Origin: Sphingobacterium thalpophilum | GTDB taxonomy: Bacteria; Bacteroidota; Bacteroidia; Sphingobacteriales; Sphingobacteriaceae | Direction of reading: 5' to 3' | DNA: 64,000 nucleotides | Assembly: GCF_038396785.1 (NCBI RefSeq) | Contig: NZ_CP151087.1 | Location: 1,240,001-1,304,000 of the forward strand | Shown here: piece by piece, positions 53,651-62,728 of the stretch | Position numbering within the stretch: position 1 is the first letter of the stretch | How the letters are laid out: each line of letters opens with the position of its first letter | Translations under genes and position numbers: made by a program | Notes under the pieces: generated by a model | Database searches by the model: none | What the model saw: the letters and a program-made list of their open reading frames with translations, nothing else | What the model was told of the DNA's origin: nothing

Positions 53651-54772
53651 TTATCGTATTCTTTTTTTTCGATTTTCTTCGTAATCCTCAAAGATCATTT
53701 CACCTAGATCCCCAAGTCCCGTGTAATAAGCCTTCCCTTGATTTGAAGCTGTAAACTCGTCGACAAATTGCTGTAGATAAGGATCCGAAGCAATCATAAA
53801 GGTTGTAATTGGTATTCCCAACTTTCGAGCCTGCGCAGCCATACTATAGCATTTGCTGGTGATAAAAGGATCCAAACCCATAGGATTCTTATAGTAAGTG
53901 CCGTCCGGCATATTTAAACAGCTCGGTTTCCCGTCGGTTATCATAAAAATTTGCTTATTCGCATGCCGTTTTCGCCTTAGCAAGTCCATCGCTAGCTTTA
54001 AGCCCGCGACGGTATTGGTATGAAATGGTCCAACTTGCAAATAAGGCAGGTCTTTTATCGCGATAGGCCATGCATCGTTTCCGAAAACAATGACGTCAAG
54101 TGAGTCTTTCGGGTAACGGGTCAAAATAAGTTCTGATAAAGCCATCGCCACTTTTTTTGCAGGTGTGATCCGATCCTCGCCGTATAAAATCATACTGTGG
54201 CTGATATCGATCATCAACACTGTACTCATCTGTGACTTAAACTGTGTATCTTCTACGACGAGATCATTTTCGGATAAGGCAAACTCACCTATCCCATGAT
54301 TGATCTGTGCGTTTTTCAAGCTCTCCGTCAAAACTATTTTCTCCAGGCTATCTCCGTACTGATAGTTTCTGAAATCGCCCATATTTTCGTCACTCCGTCC
54401 CTGGTGATTGGTTTTATGATTGCCTGATTTCCCTTTCCTCATTTTCCCAAATATCTGGTCCAAGGCATGCTGACGCAAAGCTTTCTCCAGCTTTGAGGTA
54501 ATATCTACGCCACCTTCACCACCAAACTCCACTTTTTCCCTGATATAACCTTTATTCTTCAGATCCGCAATGAAATCGTCTATCGTATAGGCTGGCGTCG
54601 TCAGTTTGAACTCTTTATCCAATTGCCTAAGCCAGTCAATGGCTTCATCAAAATCACCAGAGGTATGGGTAATCAGTTCTTTGAAAATGTCAAATAATTT
54701 ATCAAAGGGCGTTTGAAACGGCTCTTCATATTGTTTGAAAAGAAAACCTTTCCTTCGTTTCGTGCTTTTCAT
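53651..54772 (-). CDS. VWA-domain protein, partner of the MoxR-type ATPase
   Basis: A 373-residue cytoplasmic protein. The N-terminal 170 residues are helical and charged. The von Willebrand factor A domain follows, with the metal-site motif DISHS (residues 189-193) in VLMIDISHSMILYGE, then IVFGNDAWPIAIKDLPYL and MITDGKPSCLN. It has no signal peptide or membrane segment. Together with the adjacent ATPase it matches the widespread MoxR-VWA chaperone pairs, in which the VWA protein brings the substrate. The substrate here is unknown. Confidence 0.9.
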   Translation of the reverse strand: MKSTKRRKGFLFKQYEEPFQTPFDKLFDIFKELITHTSGDFDEAIDWLRQLDKEFKLTTPAYTIDDFIADLKNKGYIREKVEFGGEGGVDITSKLEKALRQHALDQIFGKMRKGKSGNHKTNHQGRSDENMGDFRNYQYGDSLEKIVLTESLKNAQINHGIGEFALSENDLVVEDTQFKSQMSTVLMIDISHSMILYGEDRITPAKKVAMALSELILTRYPKDSLDVIVFGNDAWPIAIKDLPYLQVGPFHTNTVAGLKLAMDLLRRKRHANKQIFMITDGKPSCLNMPDGTYYKNPMGLDPFITSKCYSMAAQARKLGIPITTFMIASDPYLQQFVDEFTASNQGKAYYTGLGDLGEMIFEDYEENRKKRIR

Positions 54773-55000
54773 GCATTCCTCTTATTAGTATGAAGAAGCT
54801 ATCCAACTCCTGTATCGGATGCTTCATAGTATGAATTTACGAAATAATAATTTTTGTGAGCACCGTACATCCATTTAACTTCAAAAACTGGCTATAGTAT
54901 GACGCATCAAAAATAAGGTACACTAAAATTAATAGCAGTCTTGTTTACTTAGCCCGATTTTTTTGGGTGATAGCATAAAGCGCTATTGGAAAAGCGTAAA

Positions 55001-55032
55001 AAGCCACAGAGAATTGGCATTCTCTGCGGCTT
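55001..55032 (-). terminator. Intrinsic terminator after the beta-helix lipoprotein gene
   Basis: Fourteen-base arms (55001-55014 and 55019-55032, with one A/C mismatch) flank TGGC. On the minus strand TTTTTACGC follows. It lies 51 bp after the gene's stop. Confidence 0.85.
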
Positions 55033-55082
55033 CTTGATTTGGTTATTCCAAATAGGATAGAATTACCTGAATAAGTACCAGC

Positions 55083-57170
55083 TTAATAGAGCAGTTCCAA
55101 AGTCGGTTTATTGGCGGCAGCTTCCCTACTACTAAAAGACATATCATTTGTAGAAGAGGCCGCAGCTGTATTTAAAAATAGAAAGGATGCTTTACGATCA
55201 GTGCCGGTCAGCAATCTATTAATGGCCGAAGTGACGTCGATGGTCTGTAAACCTATCCCAGAAATAGGAATTTTACCGACAAGTACAGTATCCATTGGTG
55301 CATTGTTCCAATTAATGCTATTTTCCAACCAAGATGTCTTGGAGGTTGTATAAATATTAATAGTACGTTGTGGTGCTGTATTCACTCCTGCAACATACAT
55401 TTTTAATTTTGCCGAACTCACTTTAGGTTTAGTAATCATCGAAATATCAAATTTAGTATATGCTTTACGTGCGTAAGATGTAGCGTCGGATTTGATGACA
55501 AGATCAGTTGTAGTTCCATAATTTGTACTTGCATAGGTACCGTTGCGGACATAGGCATCGGCAAGAGAGCTTCCGGCATTGGCTACAACAGCATGCTGAA
55601 ACGCTCCAACGTCTGGATTACCCAATGGCAGCGCATTTCCAGCGAAATCCTCGCCTCCATTGTTACTTATAAATACACCGGCATTAAGGGCGGCCGAACT
55701 GGAACCGACATCATAACCTTTTGCAGCGTCAAGGCCGTTTCCACCGATTGGATTGACAAATACCGGATCTTCATAGAAATTGTTGTTCCGCACGGTAGTT
55801 CCCCAGTTCAATGACGTAAATGTACTCGACGGGAATAAACAATTATTGTTAAATTTCAGTCCGTTATCGGCTTGGGTAGACAAACTACTAATGGTCGAGG
55901 TCGTGTAAAAAATATTATTTGAAAATGTTGCATAAGGCTTTCCTGAACTTACGCCATTCATGACGTTAAACAGGCTGGCGGTTGGATTTTTGATATAGAA
56001 TACATTATTATAAATCTCACGGGAATCGTATGTCGTTTTTTCGATCAAAAAGAGCTTTTTTAACCGTGTTGTACCGATATCGTTAACAGAAACGTTATAG
56101 CGAACTTTAATATTCTTAGACTGGTTCATAAAAAGCATAAATCCGCCGTTGTTATCATGCGAATAATTGTATTCGAAAATATCTCCATCGGTTACTGAAT
56201 TGGTATCGTAGCCATCGGCATCGAACGCGACTCCATCGTTAGCGCCCCCGCCTGTCATACCGTAAACTTCATTATAAGCCACCAGCGTATTCAAGCTACC
56301 AATTGTCCAAATACCCGCATAATTTTCAGAGCCTGTGTTCATACATGCCTTATAGACCGTATTGTGTGTGATTTTACTTCCTCCCGTCACGCCGGACATA
56401 ACGATTCCGTCGCCGTAGATATATTCAATCAAATTGTTATCGATAATAATATCTTTTGATCTTGCTGCCATAGCCCTATCGCCAGTGGTCCTTATCCCTT
56501 CAACGGAACAATTGGCTACGTGGCAACTTTGTACCAAAGCACCGTATATTTTACCGTCTAAGATAATCCCGCCAGAGCTTTTGTTATAATTGGTCTGTCC
56601 ATCGATCGCACCATTGACGTCGTGAACATAACAATTTCTAACGGAGACATTGCTAATTGCTGTTCCTGCAGAACTGCCTCCAACCACGCGGATCCCCGTA
56701 GCAGCATAACTTGTTCCGCTTGGGATTGTATTTGTCAGTTCGAGGTTATTTACCTCAAAATAAGACACCCTATTGAGGTATAGTGCATTTGATCCGTTTC
56801 TCTTTCCACCACCGTTGATAATCGGACGAACATCGCCGCCATATTTATCTATAATAATAGGAGCTTCAGCCGTTCCCGAATTTTTCATATGCAACGTGTC
56901 ATTCCATACGCCACCACTCTTGAACAAAATACGATCACCAGGGCCAAAAACCGAGGCATTAATTTTGGCCAGCGTTCTCCATGCTGCAGTTGTGCTCGTT
57001 CCTGTGCTATCATCGTTTCCGCTGGGATCTATATAGTAAGTATTACCTATACTTGCTAGATTTACCTTCGCTTTTGTTTTTAGTGATGTCGGAGAATCTA
57101 GTTGAACAGACTTGTGGCAGCTCAATAGCCCAATGATTCCAATAGAAATCACCATCATAAATTTTCTCAT
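55083..57170 (-). CDS. Beta-helix (pectate-lyase-like) lipoprotein with DNRLRE domain
   Basis: A 695-residue lipoprotein (lipobox Cys18 in IGLLSC). Residues 45-500 are a right-handed parallel beta-helix with repeated strands (SYFEVNNLELTN, AISNVSVRNCYVHDVNG, SKDIIIDNNLIEYIYGDGI). The start YYIDPSGNDDSTGTS is typical of polysaccharide lyase or epimerase-like proteins. The C-terminal 165 residues form a DNRLRE domain (SLADAYVRNGTYASTNYGTT and SARKAYTKFDIS-like strands), a carbohydrate-binding module. It probably binds or cuts acidic polysaccharide at the cell surface. The catalytic residues were not identified. Confidence 0.85.
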   Translation of the reverse strand: MRKFMMVISIGIIGLLSCHKSVQLDSPTSLKTKAKVNLASIGNTYYIDPSGNDDSTGTSTTAAWRTLAKINASVFGPGDRILFKSGGVWNDTLHMKNSGTAEAPIIIDKYGGDVRPIINGGGKRNGSNALYLNRVSYFEVNNLELTNTIPSGTSYAATGIRVVGGSSAGTAISNVSVRNCYVHDVNGAIDGQTNYNKSSGGIILDGKIYGALVQSCHVANCSVEGIRTTGDRAMAARSKDIIIDNNLIEYIYGDGIVMSGVTGGSKITHNTVYKACMNTGSENYAGIWTIGSLNTLVAYNEVYGMTGGGANDGVAFDADGYDTNSVTDGDIFEYNYSHDNNGGFMLFMNQSKNIKVRYNVSVNDIGTTRLKKLFLIEKTTYDSREIYNNVFYIKNPTASLFNVMNGVSSGKPYATFSNNIFYTTSTISSLSTQADNGLKFNNNCLFPSSTFTSLNWGTTVRNNNFYEDPVFVNPIGGNGLDAAKGYDVGSSSAALNAGVFISNNGGEDFAGNALPLGNPDVGAFQHAVVANAGSSLADAYVRNGTYASTNYGTTTDLVIKSDATSYARKAYTKFDISMITKPKVSSAKLKMYVAGVNTAPQRTINIYTTSKTSWLENSINWNNAPMDTVLVGKIPISGIGLQTIDVTSAINRLLTGTDRKASFLFLNTAAASSTNDMSFSSREAAANKPTLELLY

Positions 57171-57446
57171 AATGCTGTTTTTAGTTTATAAATGTTATAA
57201 TTCTTGCAGACGTATTCCTTATTCCAACGAATACGAATTGTATAATTTGATTAATAACATTAAATTATAAATAACTTGCCAACCACAGGGGGTAAAATCT
57301 GAAATAAAGAGGGGTAAAATTTTAAAGGCAGGTCAACATGTAACCAAAATAAATCAATGCATCTTTTTATGCTGACCTACATCGATATAGAAGAAAATTT
57401 GATACTTTTAGCTAATAACTACAGCCCTTAAGAACAATACGATATT

Positions 57447-57845
57447 ATGGAAATAGATCAGTATATCAATACACTTTCGGAAACGGAGCAAGAGGTCATC
57501 CGTCAATTCCGGAAAGCGATAACAGAAAATGACAATACCGTCTCTGAGAGCTTCGGAAAATTCATGTCAAACCCTAATGCAATTAGCTTTAATGAACAGG
57601 GCGTATTTAAATACGGGCTAACAGTCGCAAAGAATTACATTTCATTCCATTCCTTGGTTATCTATACTAACCCCGAATTAATGGAAGAACTAAAATTAAA
57701 ATTACCCAAGGCTAAATTTCAAAAAGGCTGTATTAATTTCAAAACATTGGATGAATTTCCCGCATCCGTATTGGCAGAACATATTCAGGCTTCATCCAAA
57801 ATAGATTTTAGCCCCATGATAAATCGTTATTTGAAAAAGAAATAA
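57447..57845 (+). CDS. DUF1801 family protein
   Basis: A 132-residue cytoplasmic protein with the DUF1801 pattern: ISFNEQGVFKYGLTVAKNYISFHSL in the middle and KLPKAKFQKGCINFKTLDEFP toward the end. The family, related to YdhG proteins, is thought to bind small ligands or metals; no function is proven. It stands alone, 28 bp from the convergent methyltransferase remnant. Confidence 0.82.
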   Translation: MEIDQYINTLSETEQEVIRQFRKAITENDNTVSESFGKFMSNPNAISFNEQGVFKYGLTVAKNYISFHSLVIYTNPELMEELKLKLPKAKFQKGCINFKTLDEFPASVLAEHIQASSKIDFSPMINRYLKKK

Positions 57846-58254
57846 GTACCTGGTCAATTCCCAGCATTCTATTTATTCACTTTTACGCGTAACAATAGCA
57901 TAGACCATCGGAATTTTATTTCCCAAATGGGCTATTCTGAATTTTTTAGGATCTAGTTCTGTCATGTTTTTAAAAATGGGATAAGGTGAATAGTCAAATT
58001 CGTTCAGGTCTTGAATGTTTAGCCCATGATGAAGTAAAGCTCCAACGACCTCACTCATACTATGATTCCAGGTAACATAGGACTGCGAAATAGCTGCATC
58101 TTTATCGGCATAGGTTCCCTGCTAGGTTTCAACAATTGGAGCAACATTAAAATAATTATAGCCAATTTTGTCAAAATTATCATCGAACATCCAAACAACT
58201 GGATGAAACTCGACAAAAACAAACTTCCCTTTCGGTTTCAAGAAACGTGAAATT

Positions 58255-58263
58255 ATTTTCCCC
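58255..58263. repeat. 9-bp target duplication, left side of IS4 copy 2
   Basis: ATTTTCCCC, repeated exactly at 59613-59621. Confidence 0.94.
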
Positions 58264-59612
58264 CACTTGCGTCCTAAACGTTTAAAAAATGGCGGTGTTT
58301 TGATATAGCGAGATCGCTATATTTAAATCACAAAATTATAACACACCGCCATGATAAATTTAAATGTTTTTAGTCAGATTTTATCTCTTATCGACCGCGA
58401 ATTATTCAAAGATTTGGTTTCAAAGCACAAAAGTGACAAACATCAGAAAGGGATCAACAGCTGGACGCATCTAGTCAGTATGCTTTTCTGTCATTTTTCC
58501 TCGGCAGATTCGGTTCGTGATATTAGTAACGGTCTGCGCAGTACAACTGGTAACCTGAACCACTTAGGAGTAATAAGAGCTCCAAGTAAGTCCAATATAT
58601 CCTATATCAACATACACCGTACGCATGAACTTTTCAAAGATCTTTATTTCTCTGTTTTGGAAAGGCTTTGGCAAAAGGATACGCATTTTCGCAAAGAGCT
58701 TGTTCAGCTAAAGCGTAAAGTATATCTGATGGATGCAAGCATCATCCCCTTATGTCTATCTGTATTTGACTGGGCAAAGTTTCGCAGCACCAAAGGTGCC
58801 GTAAAGCTGCACACTGTCTTGGATTATGATGGCTGCCTACCTGTTTTTATGCAGATTACCGATGGAAAAGTACATGAGAGCCAGCGAGCCGGTAGTTACA
58901 GTTTTTCCAAGGGAAGCGTGGTGGTAGTGGACCGTGGCTACGTGGATTACAGCTGGCTTGGGGATTTGGACAGCAGGGGGTGTTACTTCGTTACCAGGAG
59001 TAAAGTTAATATGAAGTACAAGGTTATCAAGTCCTACCAGAGTGAAGCACTCATGGAAAAGGGGATCCTTAAGGATGAGCTCATTGAGCTATCCGGTGCT
59101 GCCCGCAATAAATACAACGGCAAGCCGCTACGCCTAGTCCACTTTTGGGACAGCACCACTGGCAATGAGTACCACTTTTTGACCAATAATACGAAGTGGA
59201 AGGCTTCTTTGGTGGCAAACATCTATAAACAACGCTGGCATATCGAAGTCTTCTTCAAGCATCTAAAGCAGCGCTTAAAAGTATCGACATTCATAGGGAC
59301 TTCTGAAAATGCAGTGATGATCCAGATCTGGACTTCACTCATTGGCATATTACTGTTAAAATACTTACAAAAAAAGGCCAAATATGACTGGAACCTGTCC
59401 AATCTGGTCGCATTCATCAGAATGAATATCTTCGTGAAAATAAACATCTGGCAATGGATAGATGATCCCTTTCTCAGGCCGCCTATAAAAGGAAAAAAGG
59501 GACAGCTAAAGATTTTTGCAGATTGAAAAATAGGGGTCAATATCGAAATGATGAAAAAAGCTATGCCTGTACAACAGAAATCCAATCCTAAAATTTATTT
59601 AGGACACATATG
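58264..59612 (+). mobile_element. IS4-family insertion sequence, copy 2 (1349 bp)
   Basis: Same length and ends as copy 1 but in the opposite orientation: CACTTGCGTCCTAAA at the left and the complement of CATATGTGTCCTAAA at the right. It has its own 9-bp duplication (ATTTTCCCC), so it moved here as a single unit. It interrupts the methyltransferase gene. Confidence 0.96.
58351..59526 (+). CDS. IS4-family transposase (copy 2)
   Basis: A 391-residue transposase with the same catalytic motifs as copy 1 (Asp in LMDASIIPL, Asp in VVVDRGYVDY, YKQRWHIEVFFKHLK). It differs from copy 1 at about nine residues, clustered in the 60-125 region: LRSTTG for LPSTTG, Ile for Val in GVIRAPS, YINIHRT for YINTHRT, and YFSVLERLWQ with RKELVQL. 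The frame is intact. Confidence 0.96.
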   Translation: MINLNVFSQILSLIDRELFKDLVSKHKSDKHQKGINSWTHLVSMLFCHFSSADSVRDISNGLRSTTGNLNHLGVIRAPSKSNISYINIHRTHELFKDLYFSVLERLWQKDTHFRKELVQLKRKVYLMDASIIPLCLSVFDWAKFRSTKGAVKLHTVLDYDGCLPVFMQITDGKVHESQRAGSYSFSKGSVVVVDRGYVDYSWLGDLDSRGCYFVTRSKVNMKYKVIKSYQSEALMEKGILKDELIELSGAARNKYNGKPLRLVHFWDSTTGNEYHFLTNNTKWKASLVANIYKQRWHIEVFFKHLKQRLKVSTFIGTSENAVMIQIWTSLIGILLLKYLQKKAKYDWNLSNLVAFIRMNIFVKINIWQWIDDPFLRPPIKGKKGQLKIFAD

Positions 59613-59621
59613 ATTTTCCCC
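59613..59621. repeat. 9-bp target duplication, right side of IS4 copy 2
   Basis: ATTTTCCCC, identical to 58255-58263. Confidence 0.94.
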
Positions 59622-60256
59622 CATTTATCTAAATCCGGTAACCAAGTAATCGTTCCATAGCTGGTAAAGACCAGATCAAATTGTCCGTCAAGATGATTCT
59701 CAAGCTCATACAAATCACAACAGATAAACTGTACATCTGCATTCGTTTCTTTCGCAATTTCTCGGGCACTTTCAATAGCCTTGTCGGATAGATCAACACC
59801 AGTAATTTTGGCACCAAGTCTACTCAAAGAAATTGTATCCTGTCCGAAATGACATTGTAGGTGTAATATTTTTTTTCCGCTGATATCACCCAATAACGCC
59901 AATTCGATTGAATTTAGCGAAGTCTCCCCTTTTAAAAATCCTGCTAGATTGTAAAAGTCTGATTTTAGATGTGTATCTGTTCTATTATTCCACGAGTGTT
60001 TATTTATTGCGATGTAATTTTCTTCTGGATTCAAATCGTTCATTTGGTTTTTTATTAAACGGTTAATTAACGACTAAAGTACACTAAAAATTGAATGCTA
60101 TCGGATTCATCTTTTCCCCAATTTAAAAATAAGTGTTTTAAGAAATTAAGCTCGGTAAAAATTATCATAAAGGTTCTCTATATTTAAATCGATTATCCAA
60201 TACATCCAAGTTTAAAAAGATGATGTATGAATAACACCTATTTACATGAAGAATAA

Positions 60257-61081
60257 ATGACGATAAAAATATATAGACCAAAGAGCTTACTTCTAAAAAA
60301 ATATATTGAATGCTTCTATGTACTTGAGAAAACTCACGAAGAAAAAGCGACGGCATATTTTACGTTTCCGAGCATTTACACCATAGTGACGATAAGTGAG
60401 CAGACCAAAACTAAGGTAAGCCCAAATGAGGTCATTACGAAGCATTGTCCGTCCAATTCGATAGAAACAAACCTTGTATGCAATTTTAATGAACCTGTTT
60501 TAGTGAGTTATGAGGGAAAAATAAATGAAATTACCACTTACTTCAAACCTCTTGGGATAAATGCTTTTATACCCAATGATTTAAGCTATTATAACAGCGG
60601 AACATTTCCCGATTTTAATCCGCACTTGGATTATAAAAACGCGATGACATCTATCCTTTCCATTGATAAACAAGACGAGCGAATCAGGGCCTTAGAAGAG
60701 TATTGGATATCAAAATTTTGGCTATTTGAAAATGCATTGCTCGAAAACATAATCACCGAAATGCTAGATACAAGTAACCTCAATCAATCGATGTCAGAAT
60801 TTTCGCTAAAAACAGGAAGATCGAGAACAACCATAAATAAGCAATTCGATCAACATATCTGTAAAACACCTTCCCAATTCAAAAAAATCATTAGATTTCG
60901 AGCTGCGATTCAAAGTCACCTCGAAGATGGCAACAAAATAGGTCTGTCTTATAACCTGGATTATTTCGATCAGTCCCACATGATCAGAGATTTTAAAAAA
61001 TTAACAGGGTTTACACCAAAAATTTTCTTTTCCAAAATAGCTGATCTTGAACGGGACCAAATAAAATGGATTTTTATTTAG
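60257..61081 (+). CDS. AraC-family transcriptional regulator
   Basis: A 274-residue regulator. The N-terminal 150 residues follow the DUF6597-type start (IYRPKSLLLKKYIECFYVLE, FKPLGINAFIPNDL). The C-terminal AraC domain has the helices TGRSRTTINKQFDQHI and NLDYFDQSHMIRDFKKLTGFTP. It lies 74 bp upstream of a serine hydrolase on the same strand and may regulate it. Confidence 0.88.
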   Translation: MTIKIYRPKSLLLKKYIECFYVLEKTHEEKATAYFTFPSIYTIVTISEQTKTKVSPNEVITKHCPSNSIETNLVCNFNEPVLVSYEGKINEITTYFKPLGINAFIPNDLSYYNSGTFPDFNPHLDYKNAMTSILSIDKQDERIRALEEYWISKFWLFENALLENIITEMLDTSNLNQSMSEFSLKTGRSRTTINKQFDQHICKTPSQFKKIIRFRAAIQSHLEDGNKIGLSYNLDYFDQSHMIRDFKKLTGFTPKIFFSKIADLERDQIKWIFI

Positions 61082-61155
61082 CAGGTTTACAAAAATACAA
61101 TCACACTATTTTATTAAACAGTAACATTGCTCCATAATTATTTATACCATACGCT

Positions 61156-62460
61156 ATGAAGCTTTTAATGTTACTTATGTTTTGTCCAATTTTTCTTGTG
61201 GCACAAGAAAAAACATCAGCCAAGCTTGCCACCTATATGCAGGCACAAGCCGATGTAAATAATTTTAGTGGAACAGTTCTTGTCACGAAAAACGGCGCGA
61301 TTTTATTAAAAAAAGCCTACGGTTTAGCAGATTATGAATGGAAGATCAAAAATACGATCGATACGAAGTTTCAGTTGGCATCGGTCACAAAACAATTTAC
61401 CGCGGCTGCTATTTTACAGCTCGTAGACAGCGGAAGATTATCGCTAAACGATAAACTCAGTAAGTTTTTCCCCGATTATCCAAAAGCCGATAGTATAAGT
61501 ATCCACATGTTGCTGTCACACACCTCAGGACTTGCTATGGGTTTCAAAGAAATCGCATTAAGTAGTATAAGTAGCGATTCTGCTTATGCCGCCATCAAGA
61601 AAATTCCTTTCGAATGCTCACCGGGAACGAAAAGCGCCTATAGTAATATCGGTTATTATTTGTTAGCAAAGATTATTGAAAAGGTTTCAGGTGAGCATTA
61701 CGCTTCTTTCTTAAAGAAAAACATATTTGATAAAGCTGGCATGAGTAACACCGGAGTCAGTAATAATGATTCCATCGTCACGAAAAAAGCAAAAGTATAT
61801 TATCATAATGCAGAAGGTTTTATCCATAATCCCCATATCAACTGGGAGATCAACCTGGGCCACGATGGCATTTATTCAACCGTTGAAGATTTAGCCATTT
61901 GGGACAAAGCACTCTATGGAACAACGATTCTATCGGCAGCGATGAAAGAAAAAATGTTTACACCATATAGCGCTGAAAATTGGGGCTATGGATTTATCAT
62001 CAATCCATTTTACAATCATGGACATTATTTGATTGCACATGATGGCGGATTCTTTGGTACAATGACTTCTTTTAATCGATTTACTGAGGACAAACTCTTT
62101 GTCACTGTCCTTTCCAACAACGGCTACCCCGCCCATATCATCGGGTATGGACTGTCTGCGATTGCGCTGGGTAAAGAAGTAGAGCTTCCCTATAAACATT
62201 ATCCCACCAAAATAGATACGACGCTGTACGATAACTATGCAGGTGAATATGGGAAAATACATATATTAAAAATTACAGGCAAACTCTACTATAACGATGC
62301 GGATACTGAACTCATTCCCGAGTCTAAAACAAAATTTTTCAGGGCAGACGACAACGACAGAACAATCGAGTTTGTTAGAGACAAAACAGGAATTTACAAT
62401 TCCCTTATTTTAACAAAAGGTGGCGTTAAGGAAGTTTTCCCAAGGACCAATAAAAATTAA
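61156..62460 (+). CDS. Periplasmic serine hydrolase, beta-lactamase class C family
   Basis: A 434-residue hydrolase with a signal peptide (1-16, ending LVAQ). Active-site motifs: SVTK at residues 76-79, YSN in AYSNIGYYLL, and HDGG in AHDGGFFGTM. The last 80 residues form a small extra domain. It resembles the enzyme at 5894-7447 in the catalytic part but not in the tail. It is downstream of an AraC regulator. Substrates are probably peptides or esters; a drug-resistance role cannot be read from sequence. Confidence 0.9.
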   Translation: MKLLMLLMFCPIFLVAQEKTSAKLATYMQAQADVNNFSGTVLVTKNGAILLKKAYGLADYEWKIKNTIDTKFQLASVTKQFTAAAILQLVDSGRLSLNDKLSKFFPDYPKADSISIHMLLSHTSGLAMGFKEIALSSISSDSAYAAIKKIPFECSPGTKSAYSNIGYYLLAKIIEKVSGEHYASFLKKNIFDKAGMSNTGVSNNDSIVTKKAKVYYHNAEGFIHNPHINWEINLGHDGIYSTVEDLAIWDKALYGTTILSAAMKEKMFTPYSAENWGYGFIINPFYNHGHYLIAHDGGFFGTMTSFNRFTEDKLFVTVLSNNGYPAHIIGYGLSAIALGKEVELPYKHYPTKIDTTLYDNYAGEYGKIHILKITGKLYYNDADTELIPESKTKFFRADDNDRTIEFVRDKTGIYNSLILTKGGVKEVFPRTNKN

Positions 62461-62589
62461 TGAACCCATATGCATGCTTTTAGCATCAAATGTGTAATCG
62501 ACTCTTTGAAACCTTAAAGAAAAAAATTAAATTACGCCCTTATCAGTCCAGTGTTAAATAGTATACAAACTATCCTAAATTATAACATC

Positions 62590-62728
62590 GTGCAACAGAC
62601 AGATCAAAATCCGGAGAAAGCTAAAAAGAGTCCTTTATTAAAGTCTTTTTTCGGATGCCTAGTGTTTATGGCAGCCTATCTCATCAGTTTTTTTATTTTT
62701 GATGCAGGCAACAATGTGAAGCTGAATT
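62590..62728 (+). pseudogene. Small membrane protein gene interrupted by IS4 copy 3
   Basis: From a GTG at 62590 (an ATG further up at 62551 is also in frame) the frame gives a basic N-terminus, then one membrane helix (FFGCLVFMAAYLISFFIFDA) and runs straight into the IS end. The continuation would lie beyond the window. No family was recognised, so this may also be a short chance frame. Confidence 0.45.

Larger units (their letters stand above)
57873..60043 (-). pseudogene. SAM-dependent methyltransferase, split by IS4 copy 2 and carrying an amber codon
   Basis: Removing the element and one 9-bp duplication joins the two halves in frame into 270 codons. The N-terminal part (59622-60043) has the class I SAM-binding motif ILHLQCHFGQDTISLSRLGA and GVDLSDKAIESA. 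The C-terminal part (57873-58263) has KGKFVFVEFHPVVWMFDDNF, WNHSMSEVVGALLHHGL and NKIPMVYAIV. This matches the small methyltransferases that are common in Bacteroidota. In addition, codon 58122-58124 on the minus strand is TAG where the family has an acidic residue (VET-stop-QGTYADKDA). The gene is therefore broken twice. The N-terminal fragment alone would end in the IS. Confidence 0.9.
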
